Assembly: GCA_024180945.1 (NCBI GenBank)
Contig: JAKSGN010000002.1
Span: 1,550,001 to 1,614,000 of the forward strand
Reading direction: 5' to 3'
DNA from: Macrophomina tecta
Taxonomy: Eukaryota > Ascomycota > Dothideomycetes > Botryosphaeriales > Botryosphaeriaceae
DNA: 64,000 bases
The translations under genes were made by a program, and so were the position numbers. This document shows, piece by piece, positions 9,108-19,452 of the stretch. Numbering within the stretch: the stretch's first letter is position 1; the number at the start of each line of letters is the position of its first letter. A model generated the notes under the pieces. The model made no database searches. It saw nothing but the letters and a program-made list of their open reading frames with translations, and was not told where the DNA came from.

Positions 9108-10715
9108 TTACAACTCTTCCATGCTGTCGGCGCCGGAGCTCAGGCTGAGCGGGCCCCTCTTGACCATGATGGTCATGACCTCGTACAGAGTGTCGGCAGC
9201 GGCCATGGTCGTGTGCTCGGCGTTGGTGTCGTAGGCAGGGGCGACCTCGACGATGTCGGCGCCGATGAGGTTGATGCCATCGAGGCCACGGATGATGGTG
9301 CGGAGCTCGCGGGTCGACCAGCCACCTGTCTCAGGGGTGCCGGTAGCAGGGGCGACTACACAGAATCAGCATGCATCGTTCACGAAAAAAAAAAAAGGAT
9401 TTGTCTTTGCTAGAGTAAGGAATACTAGAGGCAACATACAAGCAGGGTCGAGCGTGTCGATGTCGATGGACAGGTAGACGGGCTTCTCGGTGCCGACGCG
9501 GTCGCGGATCTTCTTGATGATGCCATCTATGCCGATAGTATCGATCTCACGGGCCTCGACAATCTCAAAGCCGCAGTAGCCATCGTTCTCGTAATCAGAC
9601 AAGCCCGACAGCGTCGTGCGGATGCCGGCGTGGATGTTGGAGTCATTGGCGAGCAGCCCCTCCTGCGCGGCGTGGTAGAAGTAGGTGCCGTGGTTGATCG
9701 AGGCCTGCTCGCTGGGCGCACCGCCGAAGACCTTGGGGCGCCAGGTGTCCCTAGAGAAGCGCGCGTAAGTGTTGGGTGTCCCCGAGGGAGGTTTCAGGAT
9801 TGCTTACAAGTGGCTGTCGAAGTGGATCACGCTGACGGGACCGTATTCACGGTTGATGCTGCGCAGCAGGGGCAGCGTGATGGTGTGGTCACCGCCGAGG
9901 GTGATTACACGCGGAAGAGTCTTGCCCTTCTTGGACAGACCCTTCATGTGGGCATTGGTGGCCGGCTTGCGCGAGAGGACGCTGTTGTGGCCCTCTTCAA
10001 TCTGCTTGATGGCCCAGGCATTGTCGTACCTAATCCCCCATTGTCAGCAAACGGAGAAGCAGCTTTGGCAGAGAACTAACGAGGTGACAGGGATGTCTCC
10101 GCAGTCGAGGACGGTGGCCCAGCTGTTGAAAGGGTTTGCGTCGAGGGGAACGTTGTAACCGCCGCTGAACCCAACCCTTCGTGAGCCTTTTGTTTATCCC
10201 AAACACACCGCAAAAGTCAGCGCTGTATGCGCTTTAAGGTTTCCACGTACTATAGGTTAAGGCGGCGAGAACCTTGTCTGATACCGCTCGGGCCGAAACG
10301 AGCACCAGGGCGGTACGAAGTGCCGGTGTCGAAGGGAGCACCTGCGCGAGAGAAGCCATGAATTGTCAGTCAAGAGCTTGGGCACGCGCGAGACGGGGGC
10401 TCGGGAACGTACCGAGGAAGGCAATGTCGTATTTGACATCGTCGGTCGAGAGACACGGCGAGTAATTGACGCGACCAAAGGTCGAAATGCCGGAGAAGAC
10501 GGAGTCGGCCTGGACACGAGGACATTTATCAGTTCCGCAGCCATTGAGAGTTCGGAAGAAGTGCAACTGGAGCTTACCTGGGTGCCGCCGTCGCCGGGGA
10601 GCGTGTTGTACCAGAGACCCTTGTGAGGACCCTCAATGGGGGTCTGGTCGTGGCTGTGGTCGCCGTGGGCGGCGGCGAGGGCAGCGAGGCCGGTGACAAG
10701 AGCAAAGGTCTTCAT
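9108..10715 (-). CDS. Agmatinase (ureohydrolase), predicted secreted or vesicular
   Basis: Seven exons on the minus strand: 10578..10715, 10413..10509, 10251..10341, 10081..10164, 9808..10029, 9440..9750 and 9108..9355. All are GT..AG, phases close, and the product is 396 residues. It hydrolyses agmatine to putrescine and urea at a two-metal (Mn) centre. Metal-ligand motifs are [12 protein letters not shown] (His near 185), HFDSHLDTW (near 208-212) and [19 protein letters not shown] (near 307-309). The active-site end has [12 protein letters not shown]. The canonical DAHxD is DSHLD here, as in many fungal members. The N-terminus [19 protein letters not shown] is a good signal peptide followed by a short His/Asp-rich stretch. 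Such secreted agmatinase-like proteins are common in filamentous ascomycetes. The substrate could be another guanidino compound; agmatine is the family default. Confidence 0.92.
9385..9396 (+). repeat. Short poly-A tract in agmatinase intron
   Basis: Twelve A on the plus strand (T on the gene's sense strand) lie inside the last intron of the agmatinase gene, 9356..9439. Confidence 0.8.
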
Positions 10716-12016
10716 GATGCTCCTCAATGGGTGCCGAGAGGAATGGATGGGAGAAGCTTGCGGGTGGAAGCACTGAAGGAAAACAAAAAACAAAAAAGAG
10801 CGAGGCAGGGCAGCGGCACTGCTTTGTACGCGGCGGGAGGAGACATTTTCGCGTTAGGTAAGAGAGCTGTGTGAGTGCAGATGACGATGGCCAGGTGGGT
10901 GGTACCTGGCTGCAGACCTCCGCAGCGTTCCCCGCCGGGGTTCGCTGAGACCTGCCATCCCCTTAGTCAGTTGGCTGTTACCCCATCGCCTTACACAGCA
11001 GCGACGGCGGCCGGCCATTGGCTGGAGGCTGGCGGAGCGATAGAGCGTGAGGCGTTGCGATGGACGAGATGCGCCGCCGCGGCCGCGGATCAGCAGCAGA
11101 GAGCTTGAGCACAGACATCCCCAGCTCCTCCTCTCCCGCCATCTCGCGTTACCTAACCACGTTTCTCACACGCCTCCTCCGCCAATTCTTATCCGCCCCG
11201 GCCAGCAATCGGTCCTGCTGCGTATCAGACACCTCCCGCTGACCGCTGGCCCATCCGACGCCGTCGCTAGCATCGCATCAAGCGAGATTCTGCGGCAGAA
11301 GGGAGTCGACAGCGAGCTCGCGGCAGACGCTCCCGGCCAACACGTCATAGCCGCGCCTGACGTGCCTCTCTGCAAGAGACGAGATATTTCCCGACCGCGG
11401 AGGCGGTGCTCCCATTGGCCGGGGCCTCTGCTCTGCCGCTTCCACCTCTCACCACGTTATCGCCATTGCCGATACGGAGCTCCAGATCCATGACGTGCCC
11501 TGATAGTTACTTCCACTCCACTCCAATCCAATCCAACGGCCGCGCCTCGCCGGCGGCGGTGAGTGCGCACACAAGCATGCAAGCTGCAGCAGGGGTGCGC
11601 TGGGGGAACCTTCAGATCCAGTCCGGCCGCCTGCAGGAATCCGCCGCCGCACTTCTCGCTCGTGCAGCCCGCCTGTCGTGGCACGCGAGATCCAACCGCA
11701 GCTTTTGGTCGAATCCGCGCTGTTCCTCAGACGACACCGCCTGCGGCTTAGCTTCGTTGCAGAAGGGTGCGCCAGCGGGGAAGTCTCGTAGTGCTGATTC
11801 CATTGCGGCATTTTTACCTGTCTGCTCTTTGAACTTTCGCTGTAATTTACTCCGTAGCTAAATGCTAAGTCTAGATGGCCGTGAATTCTCTCTCTATAAG
11901 GTCGCTCTGCCTGCAGCTGACGCTGTAGCCAAAGCACTGCGGCTGCTGTACTGATGCTCCAATGGAAGCATCAAAGTCCGTCGTGCCTGGCCCCCGTACT
12001 GCCCTTGTGCACTTCA
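10716..12016. other. Intergenic: agmatinase promoter and MATE 3' flank
   Basis: About 1.3 kb, GC-rich, between two minus-strand genes. Several overlapping ORFs up to about 160 codons exist on both strands but are arginine/serine/alanine-rich, lack domains and do not splice. I regard them as chance ORFs. No TATA box was convincing. Confidence 0.4.
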
Positions 12017-13651
12017 TCATCTACCCTCGTGCTCTCCCAGCTCCGCTCTGTCGTCGTGATCCATCCTCTCAAACGCCTTGCGTACCTGCTTGTCCCAGTC
12101 GCTGAACGCGACAATGGCCCACTCGAGGAAGCCGACGAGATAGAGCGCGATACACTGCCCGACCCACAGCCCGGCGAGCCCCCAGCCATGGAATGCAAGG
12201 TATATGCCTAGCGGCAGCGCGCCGCAGTAGTAACTGACCATGTTGACAGCGGCGCCGATATGCTGGCGGCCCATGCCCCTGAGCGCGCCGCCACAGCTGC
12301 CATTGAGCCCGTCCGCGATCTGGAAGAGCGCGACATACGGCATGACCTTGGCCGTCAGCGCCACCACGTCCGGATCATCGTTGAAGATGCGCGCGTAAAA
12401 GTCCTTGACGCCCATCAGCACCGCCAGCACGAGCGTGCCCAGCAGCATGCTCAGCCAGGCGGCGGTGTTCGCGGCGCGCGCGGCGCCGCGGGCGTTGCGG
12501 GCGCCCAGCAGGTTGCCGACGCGCGCGCTGGTCGCGACGCCGACGCCGAAGGGGATCGTGTTCATGACCTGGTCCGTCGTCATGATGACCGACTGCGCCG
12601 CCAGCGGGATCGTGCCGAGCCGGCCCGCCGCCAGGGCGACGATTTCGAACGCCCACCACTCCGTGCCGACGTGCACCACGCCCAGCGCCGCCAGCCGCGA
12701 GAACGTGGCTAGGTTGCTGAAGGCCTTGCGCGTCCACCCGCCCCAGCAGTCCCAGCCGCGCACGAAGCGCGCGTACGCGAGCAGCAGCAGGAAGGAGAGC
12801 CAGTACGAGATGCCGGTCGCGAGCGGCGCGCCGAGCAGGCCGAGCCGGAACGTGTACACGAACAGGTAGTTCAGGCCGGCGTTGAGGGGCGACGTGATGA
12901 GGAGGACGTAGGTGCCCGGCCTCATGATTTCTGCGGGTGGGCGGTTAGTCGGGTGCGTGGTGGGAAGCCGCATGTGTGCTCTTCATCGCTCACCTTGCGC
13001 CTGCAGGTACTTTTTCAGGCACTCAAAGTAGATGTATCCCAGGCCCCCCGGAACAAGCACAGTCAGGAATCTGGCCGAGTCCCGGGCGATGTAGTCCTCC
13101 TGCCCGAGCAGCTTGAAGACCGGCTCGGCGCAGATCCACAGAATGGCCACGGGGATGTAGAAGAGAGCGAGGATGAAAAAGGCGCGCTGCAGAATTACGC
13201 CGAGGTCATGCTTGTTCTTGCTGCCCGTGAAGCTGGCCGAGGCGAGCGTGTCAATGGCGGTAGTGCCGCCAAGAGCTATCAGCCAGGCGGTGGCCATGGC
13301 GAACATGTAGGAAAAGGCGGCGGTCGCCAGAGCCTCGGGCGACAGTCTTCCCACGATGAGGACTGAAATGGTCTGCAGGGAGTTCTGCAGGGTGTAGGCG
13401 AGGATGACGGGAATTGAGCCTTTCAGGAGTATCCAGAACTCGGCCAGGACGAGCTGAGTGGTTGTGCGGTCTCCGTCTTCTAGATCATAGACCTCGCCCT
13501 CCTCGCGCTCCTGCGGCGGCAGTAGGGAGGTCCGCTCGCTCGGAATTGCCGGGGATGCGTCTCCGCGCTTCTTGTTGCGGCGGATGAAGGTTGGGAGCCA
13601 GGATTTTGCACTGGCGACATCGTCCTGTCTGCTCTCCATGGCGAGGGGCAC
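12017..13651 (-). CDS. MATE-family multidrug/toxin efflux transporter
   Basis: Two exons, 12994..13651 and 12017..12930, with a 63-base intron; 523 residues. A polar N-terminus with an acidic patch (LLPPQEREEGEVYDLEDGD) precedes 12 hydrophobic segments in two MatE halves. The first half has VILAYTLQNSLQTISVLIVG and GTTAIDTLASASFTGSKNKH; the second has LPLAAQ-like TIPLAAQSVIMTTDQ and GVGVATSARVGNLLGARNA. These are conserved MATE blocks. The protein should sit in the plasma or vacuolar membrane and export organic cations or metabolites in exchange for H+ (family knowledge). It is divergent from an MFS gene with about 1.2 kb between, so the two could be co-regulated. MATE proteins are often annotated in fungi as ethionine-resistance-type transporters; the substrate cannot be read from sequence. 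Confidence 0.92.
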
Positions 13652-14860
13652 TAGGGAGCGTGGCAGGAAGGGACGGTTGGGGAGAGGGCGGGCTCAGGAG
13701 CACTGTGATGTCGATAGGCGGGGTCTTTGTCGGTCAAATATGGGAGTAGCCATTGCATATGCAGGAGCCGCGTCGAGCACCGCATGAGAGATTAAAGCGA
13801 GTGTACTCGACCGAGAGCTTGCATCTGCAGGTTGAGTAACAGCACTGGGCCAGGCTGGGTAGTCATGGCGACAGTCATGAGCGTCGAACGGCGTCGGCGC
13901 CGGGCCTATCGTGGCAGAGGCTAGCGCGATATCTGGCCGGGGCGGATCGGCTGGCGTCACGGCAGGGCTGTCGCGCGCCAAAGAAACCGTCTCACTGGCG
14001 TGCGGAGGCGGCTGGAGGGCACGAGTGGCGGCGTGCTTATCGTTTCCGACGGTCGAGCACGGGTGACTAAAGAGCGCGGGTAAGTGTTACGTTTGGGGAG
14101 CGCATCGTCGGGCGGAAGGGCTGCGCGGCGCAGCAGCTGGGGAAGCCGACGGTGGTTGCAGTCTGCTCTGGCGAGCGACGCTGCCGATATGAGCGGCATC
14201 GATGGCTTGCGGGGCTGGGGGTCGCGCAGCAGCGCAGGATGGATCCAGCGGCGTCGCGGCGGCGTTGAGTCTCTCTGGCTGCGTCTTGGCCGTGGGGTGC
14301 GGTGCTGCGGCAGCGCTGGGACGGGGGCCAGACGCGCCGGGTAAAGAACAGTGAGCGCGGCAGGGTCTCGCGGGTGCTCTGCCGGCCAGTGCGCCAAGCA
14401 GATCACGCTTCTTTTCCTGACTCGGCGTAATGATACCAGACTCAGATTAGAAGATTGCCGTAACTTAAAGGACGGACCCCCGATCGCGCGGCGAATCAAA
14501 CCCTGCCCGCTCGACGGGCCTCCCTCCTCCAACGAGATAAGCATCCTTCCACCCAGCAGGGGACGGCTGCACGAGCTTGCGATAGATGAGGGAAATTCTA
14601 CAGTAATGTCCTGCGCCCGATACCGTGGACGGCACTTGTGCAGCCTGTCCCATGGGATGTCTCTGTGCCACCCGCCCGAGCCCGCCGACCCCATATCTCC
14701 ACGCTCTTTCCTTTCTTTTTTTCCCCCTCCCAGCCCTCTGTCTCTTGCCTGCGATCTGCGTAACCTTATATATCGGTGCCGCCGGCACTGATCCTGGCCT
14801 CGCTTGTCTCCCCACTGTCCCCTCAGCCGCATCTACTTCCAACTCCGACCTCGCCCCAAC
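13652..14860. promoter_or_regulatory. Divergent promoter region, MATE and MFS transporters
   Basis: About 1.2 kb between divergent transporter genes. Long minus-strand ORFs here (13957..14832 and others) are Arg/Pro-rich without domains and are rejected. A TATATAT run at 14767..14773, about 90 bases before the MFS start, is a plausible TATA element. It follows a pyrimidine-rich stretch (14700-14745). Confidence 0.45.
14767..14773 (+). promoter_or_regulatory. Possible TATA element of MFS gene
   Basis: TATATAT about 90 bases upstream of the MFS start codon in otherwise GC-rich DNA. Confidence 0.35.
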
Positions 14861-16938
14861 ATGGATCCGGCCGGCAACGTCGTGGCAGAGCCGCCTGCCG
14901 GCGAGAAGTCGAGCGAAGACCCTAAGCTAGATGTGAAACCCAGCATCGAGGACGAGAAGCGGGCCGGTACCGTTGAGACCGATCTGGCCGTGGTGTTGAA
15001 GGATGGCCTCAAGCTGCATCCTCAACCCACCTCCGACCCCCTGGACCCTTTGAATTGGTCCAGAGCGAAGAAGAATACGGTCGTTGCGATTGTTATGGCG
15101 CTGTAAGTTGTCCTAAAAACCCTTGTACTGTACCTTCTCCCAAAGTCAGCACTCGACGTTCGGCCGGCTGCGACGATCCCGGACACTGTCATCACCCATA
15201 CGGAGCTGAGGCATCTGTCCGCACGCAAGGGCCCACGAAAGTCGAAGACACTTGCGTCCGGACAAACGCTTCAGCTGCCCATGAAGTTTTGAGGTCGGGT
15301 TCGAGAGGGTCCGGGTTTGTGACATACCGAGCCCAACATCCCAACGCTGGATCCCTAAATGTCAACACCCACACCCCCGAATTCCAAAAAAAAAAAAAAA
15401 AAAAAGGATGGATAGAATGCGCATACTAACCGTCTAAAGTTACTTCCAGTTCACTTGGCTTACGACCAATACAGGTGAGGGAAGAAAGAAAAGGAAAAAA
15501 AGAGGAGCGCAGCTGACTGAGACGTAGTGCCGTCCTTTGCCTTGGTGATGGAGCAATACAACATATCCCTGGCACAAATGAACTGGACAGTCGCCATTCC
15601 AGCTCTCGGGCTGTCTGTTGGACCGTTAATATGGTCATCCCTCTCCGATATATATGGTCGCCGCATTGTGTTCATCGTCGGTACGGTAATTGCCTTTGCA
15701 TCCACAATCGGAGCCGCGAAAGCGCCGAACTACGGCGGATACATGGCGGCCAGATTCTTCCAAGGCTTGGGAGTCGCTCCTGCCTCAACAGTCGGGTTGG
15801 CTATAATCAACGACATGTACTACGAGTATGAGAGAGGACAAAAGGTGGGACTATGGGTGCTGGCCATCGACCAAGGGCTCCTGTTTGGCCCTCTTATTGG
15901 TGGATTCATGAACATGGTCGACCAATTTTGGGTGCAATGGCTGACTGCCATTATCTTTGGAGTCACCCTGCTTGCGGAGATCTTCTTCCTTCCGGAAACG
16001 CTGTATCCACGGAACCAGATGTTGACCAAGATGCCCTACAGCGAGAGCAATTCGAGCGTCGTGGACGTGGAGAAGACAGAAAGAAGGCCAAGCGTTGCTC
16101 AAGACGTTTCCTTGAAGCGTACTCTGCAGCTCCCGTTTCTGAACGTCAGCCCTGTTCCCGGCATGCGCCACCCGAAAGTCTGGGACTCTCTTTTGCGTTT
16201 CATCAAGACGTGGAAGTATGCCGCAGTATCCGGAACCATCTGTATTTACTCTTTTGGCTGGTACTGGTGGATCCTGTCCATCATCACATACATACCAACT
16301 GCGTACGTCCAGTATCAGCCTCAGATCCAGGGCCTGTTGTTCATCGGCCTTATCCTTGGAACTCTCTTTGCGGAAGTCTTCTGCTCCGGAACACTGTCGG
16401 ATTGGATCGTCAAGAGGCTGACCAAGAAGAATGGCGGTGTCAAGGTAGCCGAGATGCGTCTCTGGCTCGCGTATCCGGCCAGCCTGATGACCGCCCTCGG
16501 CTTGATCATCTGGGGAATCTCAATTGACAAGGGGTACCACTGGATGGTCGGGCAGGTTGCTTTCTTCCTTTGTAAGTCCTCGAGCTCTTTTGCAGGACAA
16601 GGCTGCTTTGCTAATACACCAGCCAAACAGTCGCGGCAGGGATCCAGATGGGCAACACCGTTGTTGCGGCATATGTCGTTGACGCCTACCCGCTTCAGTC
16701 GATGAGTGTTATTACCTTTTACGCGGTCATCCTCAACCTTAGCGCATTCATCAACCCATTCTTCATCGTGCCGTGGGTAGATGCAAGCGGATACACGTGG
16801 ACTTTCGCGGCGCAAGGCATCATTACCTTCTTTTTTTGCGTTCCAGCGCTGGGCCTGATGCACTACTTCGGGCCTTCAATCAGGGCCAAGGCCGGGCAGC
16901 CCAGCTGGGTCAATCCGGAGTATGACACCATCATCTAG
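14861..16938 (+). CDS. MFS transporter, DHA1-like
   Basis: Four exons: 14861..15102, 15440..15474 (35 bases), 15528..16571 and 16631..16938. Phases close and give 542 residues. The N-terminus ends in DPLDPLNWSRAKKN, the usual cytoplasmic lead-in of fungal DHA1 transporters (polyamine, drug and siderophore-type exporters). GPLIWSSLSDIYGRRIVF is the TM2-TM3 motif A. RFFQGLGVAPASTVG is a motif-C-like segment. Twelve hydrophobic segments are split by a central loop (YSESNSSVVDVEKTERRPS). The first intron is 337 bases and holds a 20-A tract; the other two are 53 and 59 bases. The substrate is unknown. It is tandem with a second, unrelated MFS gene. The agmatinase 4 kb away makes polyamine export an attractive but untested idea. 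Confidence 0.9.
15386..15405 (+). repeat. Poly-A tract (20) in long first intron of MFS gene
   Basis: Twenty A near the 3' end of the 337-base intron 15103..15439. It lies 20 bases before the branch-site-like ACTAAC (15425..15430). Confidence 0.9.
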
Positions 16939-17646
16939 GCCGAGCGTGTCGACGGGAGGACGAGGAAGGCTGTATCGTTTGTAGCTAGTCAGGAGAATAA
17001 TGCTTAGAGCTTGAAGCTGTTTGGATCTGAAGCACGTGCGAGGAGAGGGCGGTCGGCGACGGGGGCCGGAGCAGCAGCGGCGGGCGGGCTATATACACAC
17101 CCCTTGACGGCGAGCACGCGGCCATTCTGCTTACCTTACGACATAAGAACTGGCCTACGGTGGGACGAGTTTGTCATGAATTACCCAATTCCCCAGGCTT
17201 GGCGGGCGGGTTCATTAGGTAAACGCGCCGGCGGGTACGGCATGACTCGTCATTGGCCTCTCCGCATCCAGTGGGCAGCTCCACCACGCACTCACCTTCA
17301 AGCTCCCCTGCCAGCGTCCTCCTTCATCACCACTGCCTGCACCATGCTGGCCGCTGCCAGAATCTGCGTCGGCCCGTGCTTGCGAGTTTCCTGATCGGAG
17401 CGGCTCAAGATGCCCCATGGCGCAATCGTGTGATACCTACGACCAATGGCGACGCTTCGCCTCTTATCCCGTCTCGGAGTTCGATAGTCTGCCACCTCAC
17501 TCCGCACCGGAGTTCCCGCAACTCACATCCTCGCTGTTTCACTCCGCAACCAGGCAGCCATCATGACTTATACTGTGCCTTAGCAGCCACCGCCAAATCC
17601 ACCGACGCGCTCCCCTTCACGCGCCGAGGGCAACAAAGAGCCCGTG
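16939..17646. other. Intergenic between tandem MFS genes
   Basis: About 0.7 kb with the 3' UTR of one MFS gene and the promoter of the next. ORFs here are proline/serine/arginine-rich shadows. No element was recognised. Confidence 0.4.
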
Positions 17647-19452
17647 ATGGCAGCATCGCATCCCACCACTGCCCGCAGCAACGGCGCCGCTTCGAGACGC
17701 CCGGACGAGCTATCGCCCCTCCTTCCCCAGCCTTCGATCTCCACGAGCCCTGTCAGGGCCGAAGTCGGACGTACCCGCCGACGATGGAGTCCTGCGGCCA
17801 TCTCGTACTTGTTCCTGATCCTTATCGTTGCTGGAAACACCGCCGACGGCATCTCATCGCCTGCCCTCACGCGCATCTACGAATCCATATATTGTCGGCA
17901 ATACTATGAGCAACACGATCAGAGCATGATCGGACGTGACGGCGGAGACAATGTGCCCGAGGAGCTGTGCAAAATACGGAAAGTGCAGGGCGAGGTTGCA
18001 ATGCTCAAGGCCTGGCAGACCTTTTTCGAGGCCATTGGAAGTCAGAACTCTCCATCCATGGATTCGGACCGTGCCACGCATATGCTAAGTCTCCGTTAGG
18101 CATTTTGCTTGCTATACCCTGGGGCTACTTCGCAGACGTGTACGGAAGGAAGCCTGTCCTTGTACTAGTCACGTATGCTTTGTTTATTAGATCTCTTTGG
18201 ATACAGGTCGTATGTAAGTACAATCCTCGACACGACGCCGCGCCTTCGCTCTGACGGCAATTGTGGGCTATTGGTGGAAAATATTTCCCATCAAGGCAGT
18301 CTGGCTGTCCGGACTTTATTCGATTACCGGCGGGGCTCCTGTCTTCGCCGCCATGGCATACACTGTCCTCGCTGATGTCATACCTCAAGAAGAGAGGTAA
18401 GTCTCCCATGCACACAACAGCTCGAAAGACAGACACTGACGCGCGCAAACAGAGTTACCATGTTCTTCCGTTACGGCGCTGCCCAACTCTTCTCGGGATT
18501 CTACTCGCCCCCTTTAGCTGGCCTGCTCATGCAGTTCGGTCTCTTCGTACCGACCCTTGCGGGTGCATCCCTCTTCGGCCTTATGGCAGCCCTGACATCC
18601 TTCGTTCCGGAGACCTTGGACTACGGTTCAGACAACGACGCTGGCCCTGTTGATGATCCTGCAGCGCTACGGCCCAAAGGCCCTGCAACGTTCAAGCAAC
18701 GGATTTGTCAAGTTCTAGCGCAACTGCATGATGCAACCGCCTTTCTTTGGGCAGACGTTCGCGTGCTCGTCCTCGTCCTGGCAAACGTGATGCATACTAT
18801 TGTCTCCAATCTAGACGATTTGTTCATCCAATATATCTCGGCACGGTTCCATATTCCGCTCGCCCGCTCCACACTCGTAATCGCATTCGAAAATGCACTG
18901 ATGGTCATTCACCTTCTCGCAGTCTTACCCGGCGTCACTCACCTCCTAATGACTCGCTTCAAAATGCCTTCTCAGCGCAAAGACCTCTTCTTGGGACAGT
19001 TGTCGGCTCTCCTCCTAGCTCTGGGCCTCTTCAGTATCGGCGTCGCACCCACGCTACCACTCTTCGTCACCGCTATCCCCATTTTCGTCGCCGGCTCCGG
19101 CTTCTTCTATCTCGTGCGCAACCTCGTGACGAGCTTCGTTGAGCCGCACCACATCGCGCGCCTTTACACAGTGCTGACGCTGGTCGACATGGCCGGCGTC
19201 CTGGCCGGCTCGCCCGCCTTCGCTGCGCTGTTCGACCGCGGCCTCCAGGCCGGCGACGGCGGTGCAGTGGGCCTGCCGTTCATCGTCTGCGGCTTGATGA
19301 TCGCCGTGAGCGGGGCGTCGATACTGTTCATCCGCGTCAGGGACGGGCCGGTGGCGGAAACGGGAGGAGATGAGGAGGCGGAGCGGGAAGCCTTGTTGGC
19401 CCCTTCCCCTCTTCATACAATTCCGCCGCCGCCACCGGAGGAAAGAGCGTAG
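17647..19452 (+). CDS. MFS transporter (TCR/Tet-like)
   Basis: Four exons: 17647..18040, 18100..18213, 18300..18396 and 18453..19452, giving 534 residues in frame. The N-terminus is cytoplasmic and polar (ELSPLLPQPSIS), then RRWSPAAISYLFLILIVAGN. GYFADVYGRKPVLVLV is motif A. PVFAAMAYTVLADVIPQEER and MFFRYGAAQLFSGFYSPPLA are conserved in this fungal subgroup. The loop before TM7 holds FKQRICQVLAQLHDATAFLW. The C-terminus is acidic then proline-rich. The splice acceptor for exon 3 is uncertain. In-frame sequence from 18264 (VGYWWKIFPIKAV) looks like conserved coding sequence, but no AG precedes it; the only usable AG, at 18298-18299, deletes 12 of those residues. The gene is either affected by a splice-site mutation or uses a non-canonical acceptor. 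The substrate is unknown. Confidence 0.85.

Noticed and set aside
13957..14832. 291-codon minus-strand ORF in the MATE/MFS divergent spacer
   Set aside because: Arg-rich, no domain, no splice partner; the spacer is better read as promoter DNA.
15290..15330. tRNA-like 'ggttcgagagggtccgg' in the MFS intron
   Set aside because: Only a T-loop-like word; no acceptor stem or anticodon arm could be folded around it.
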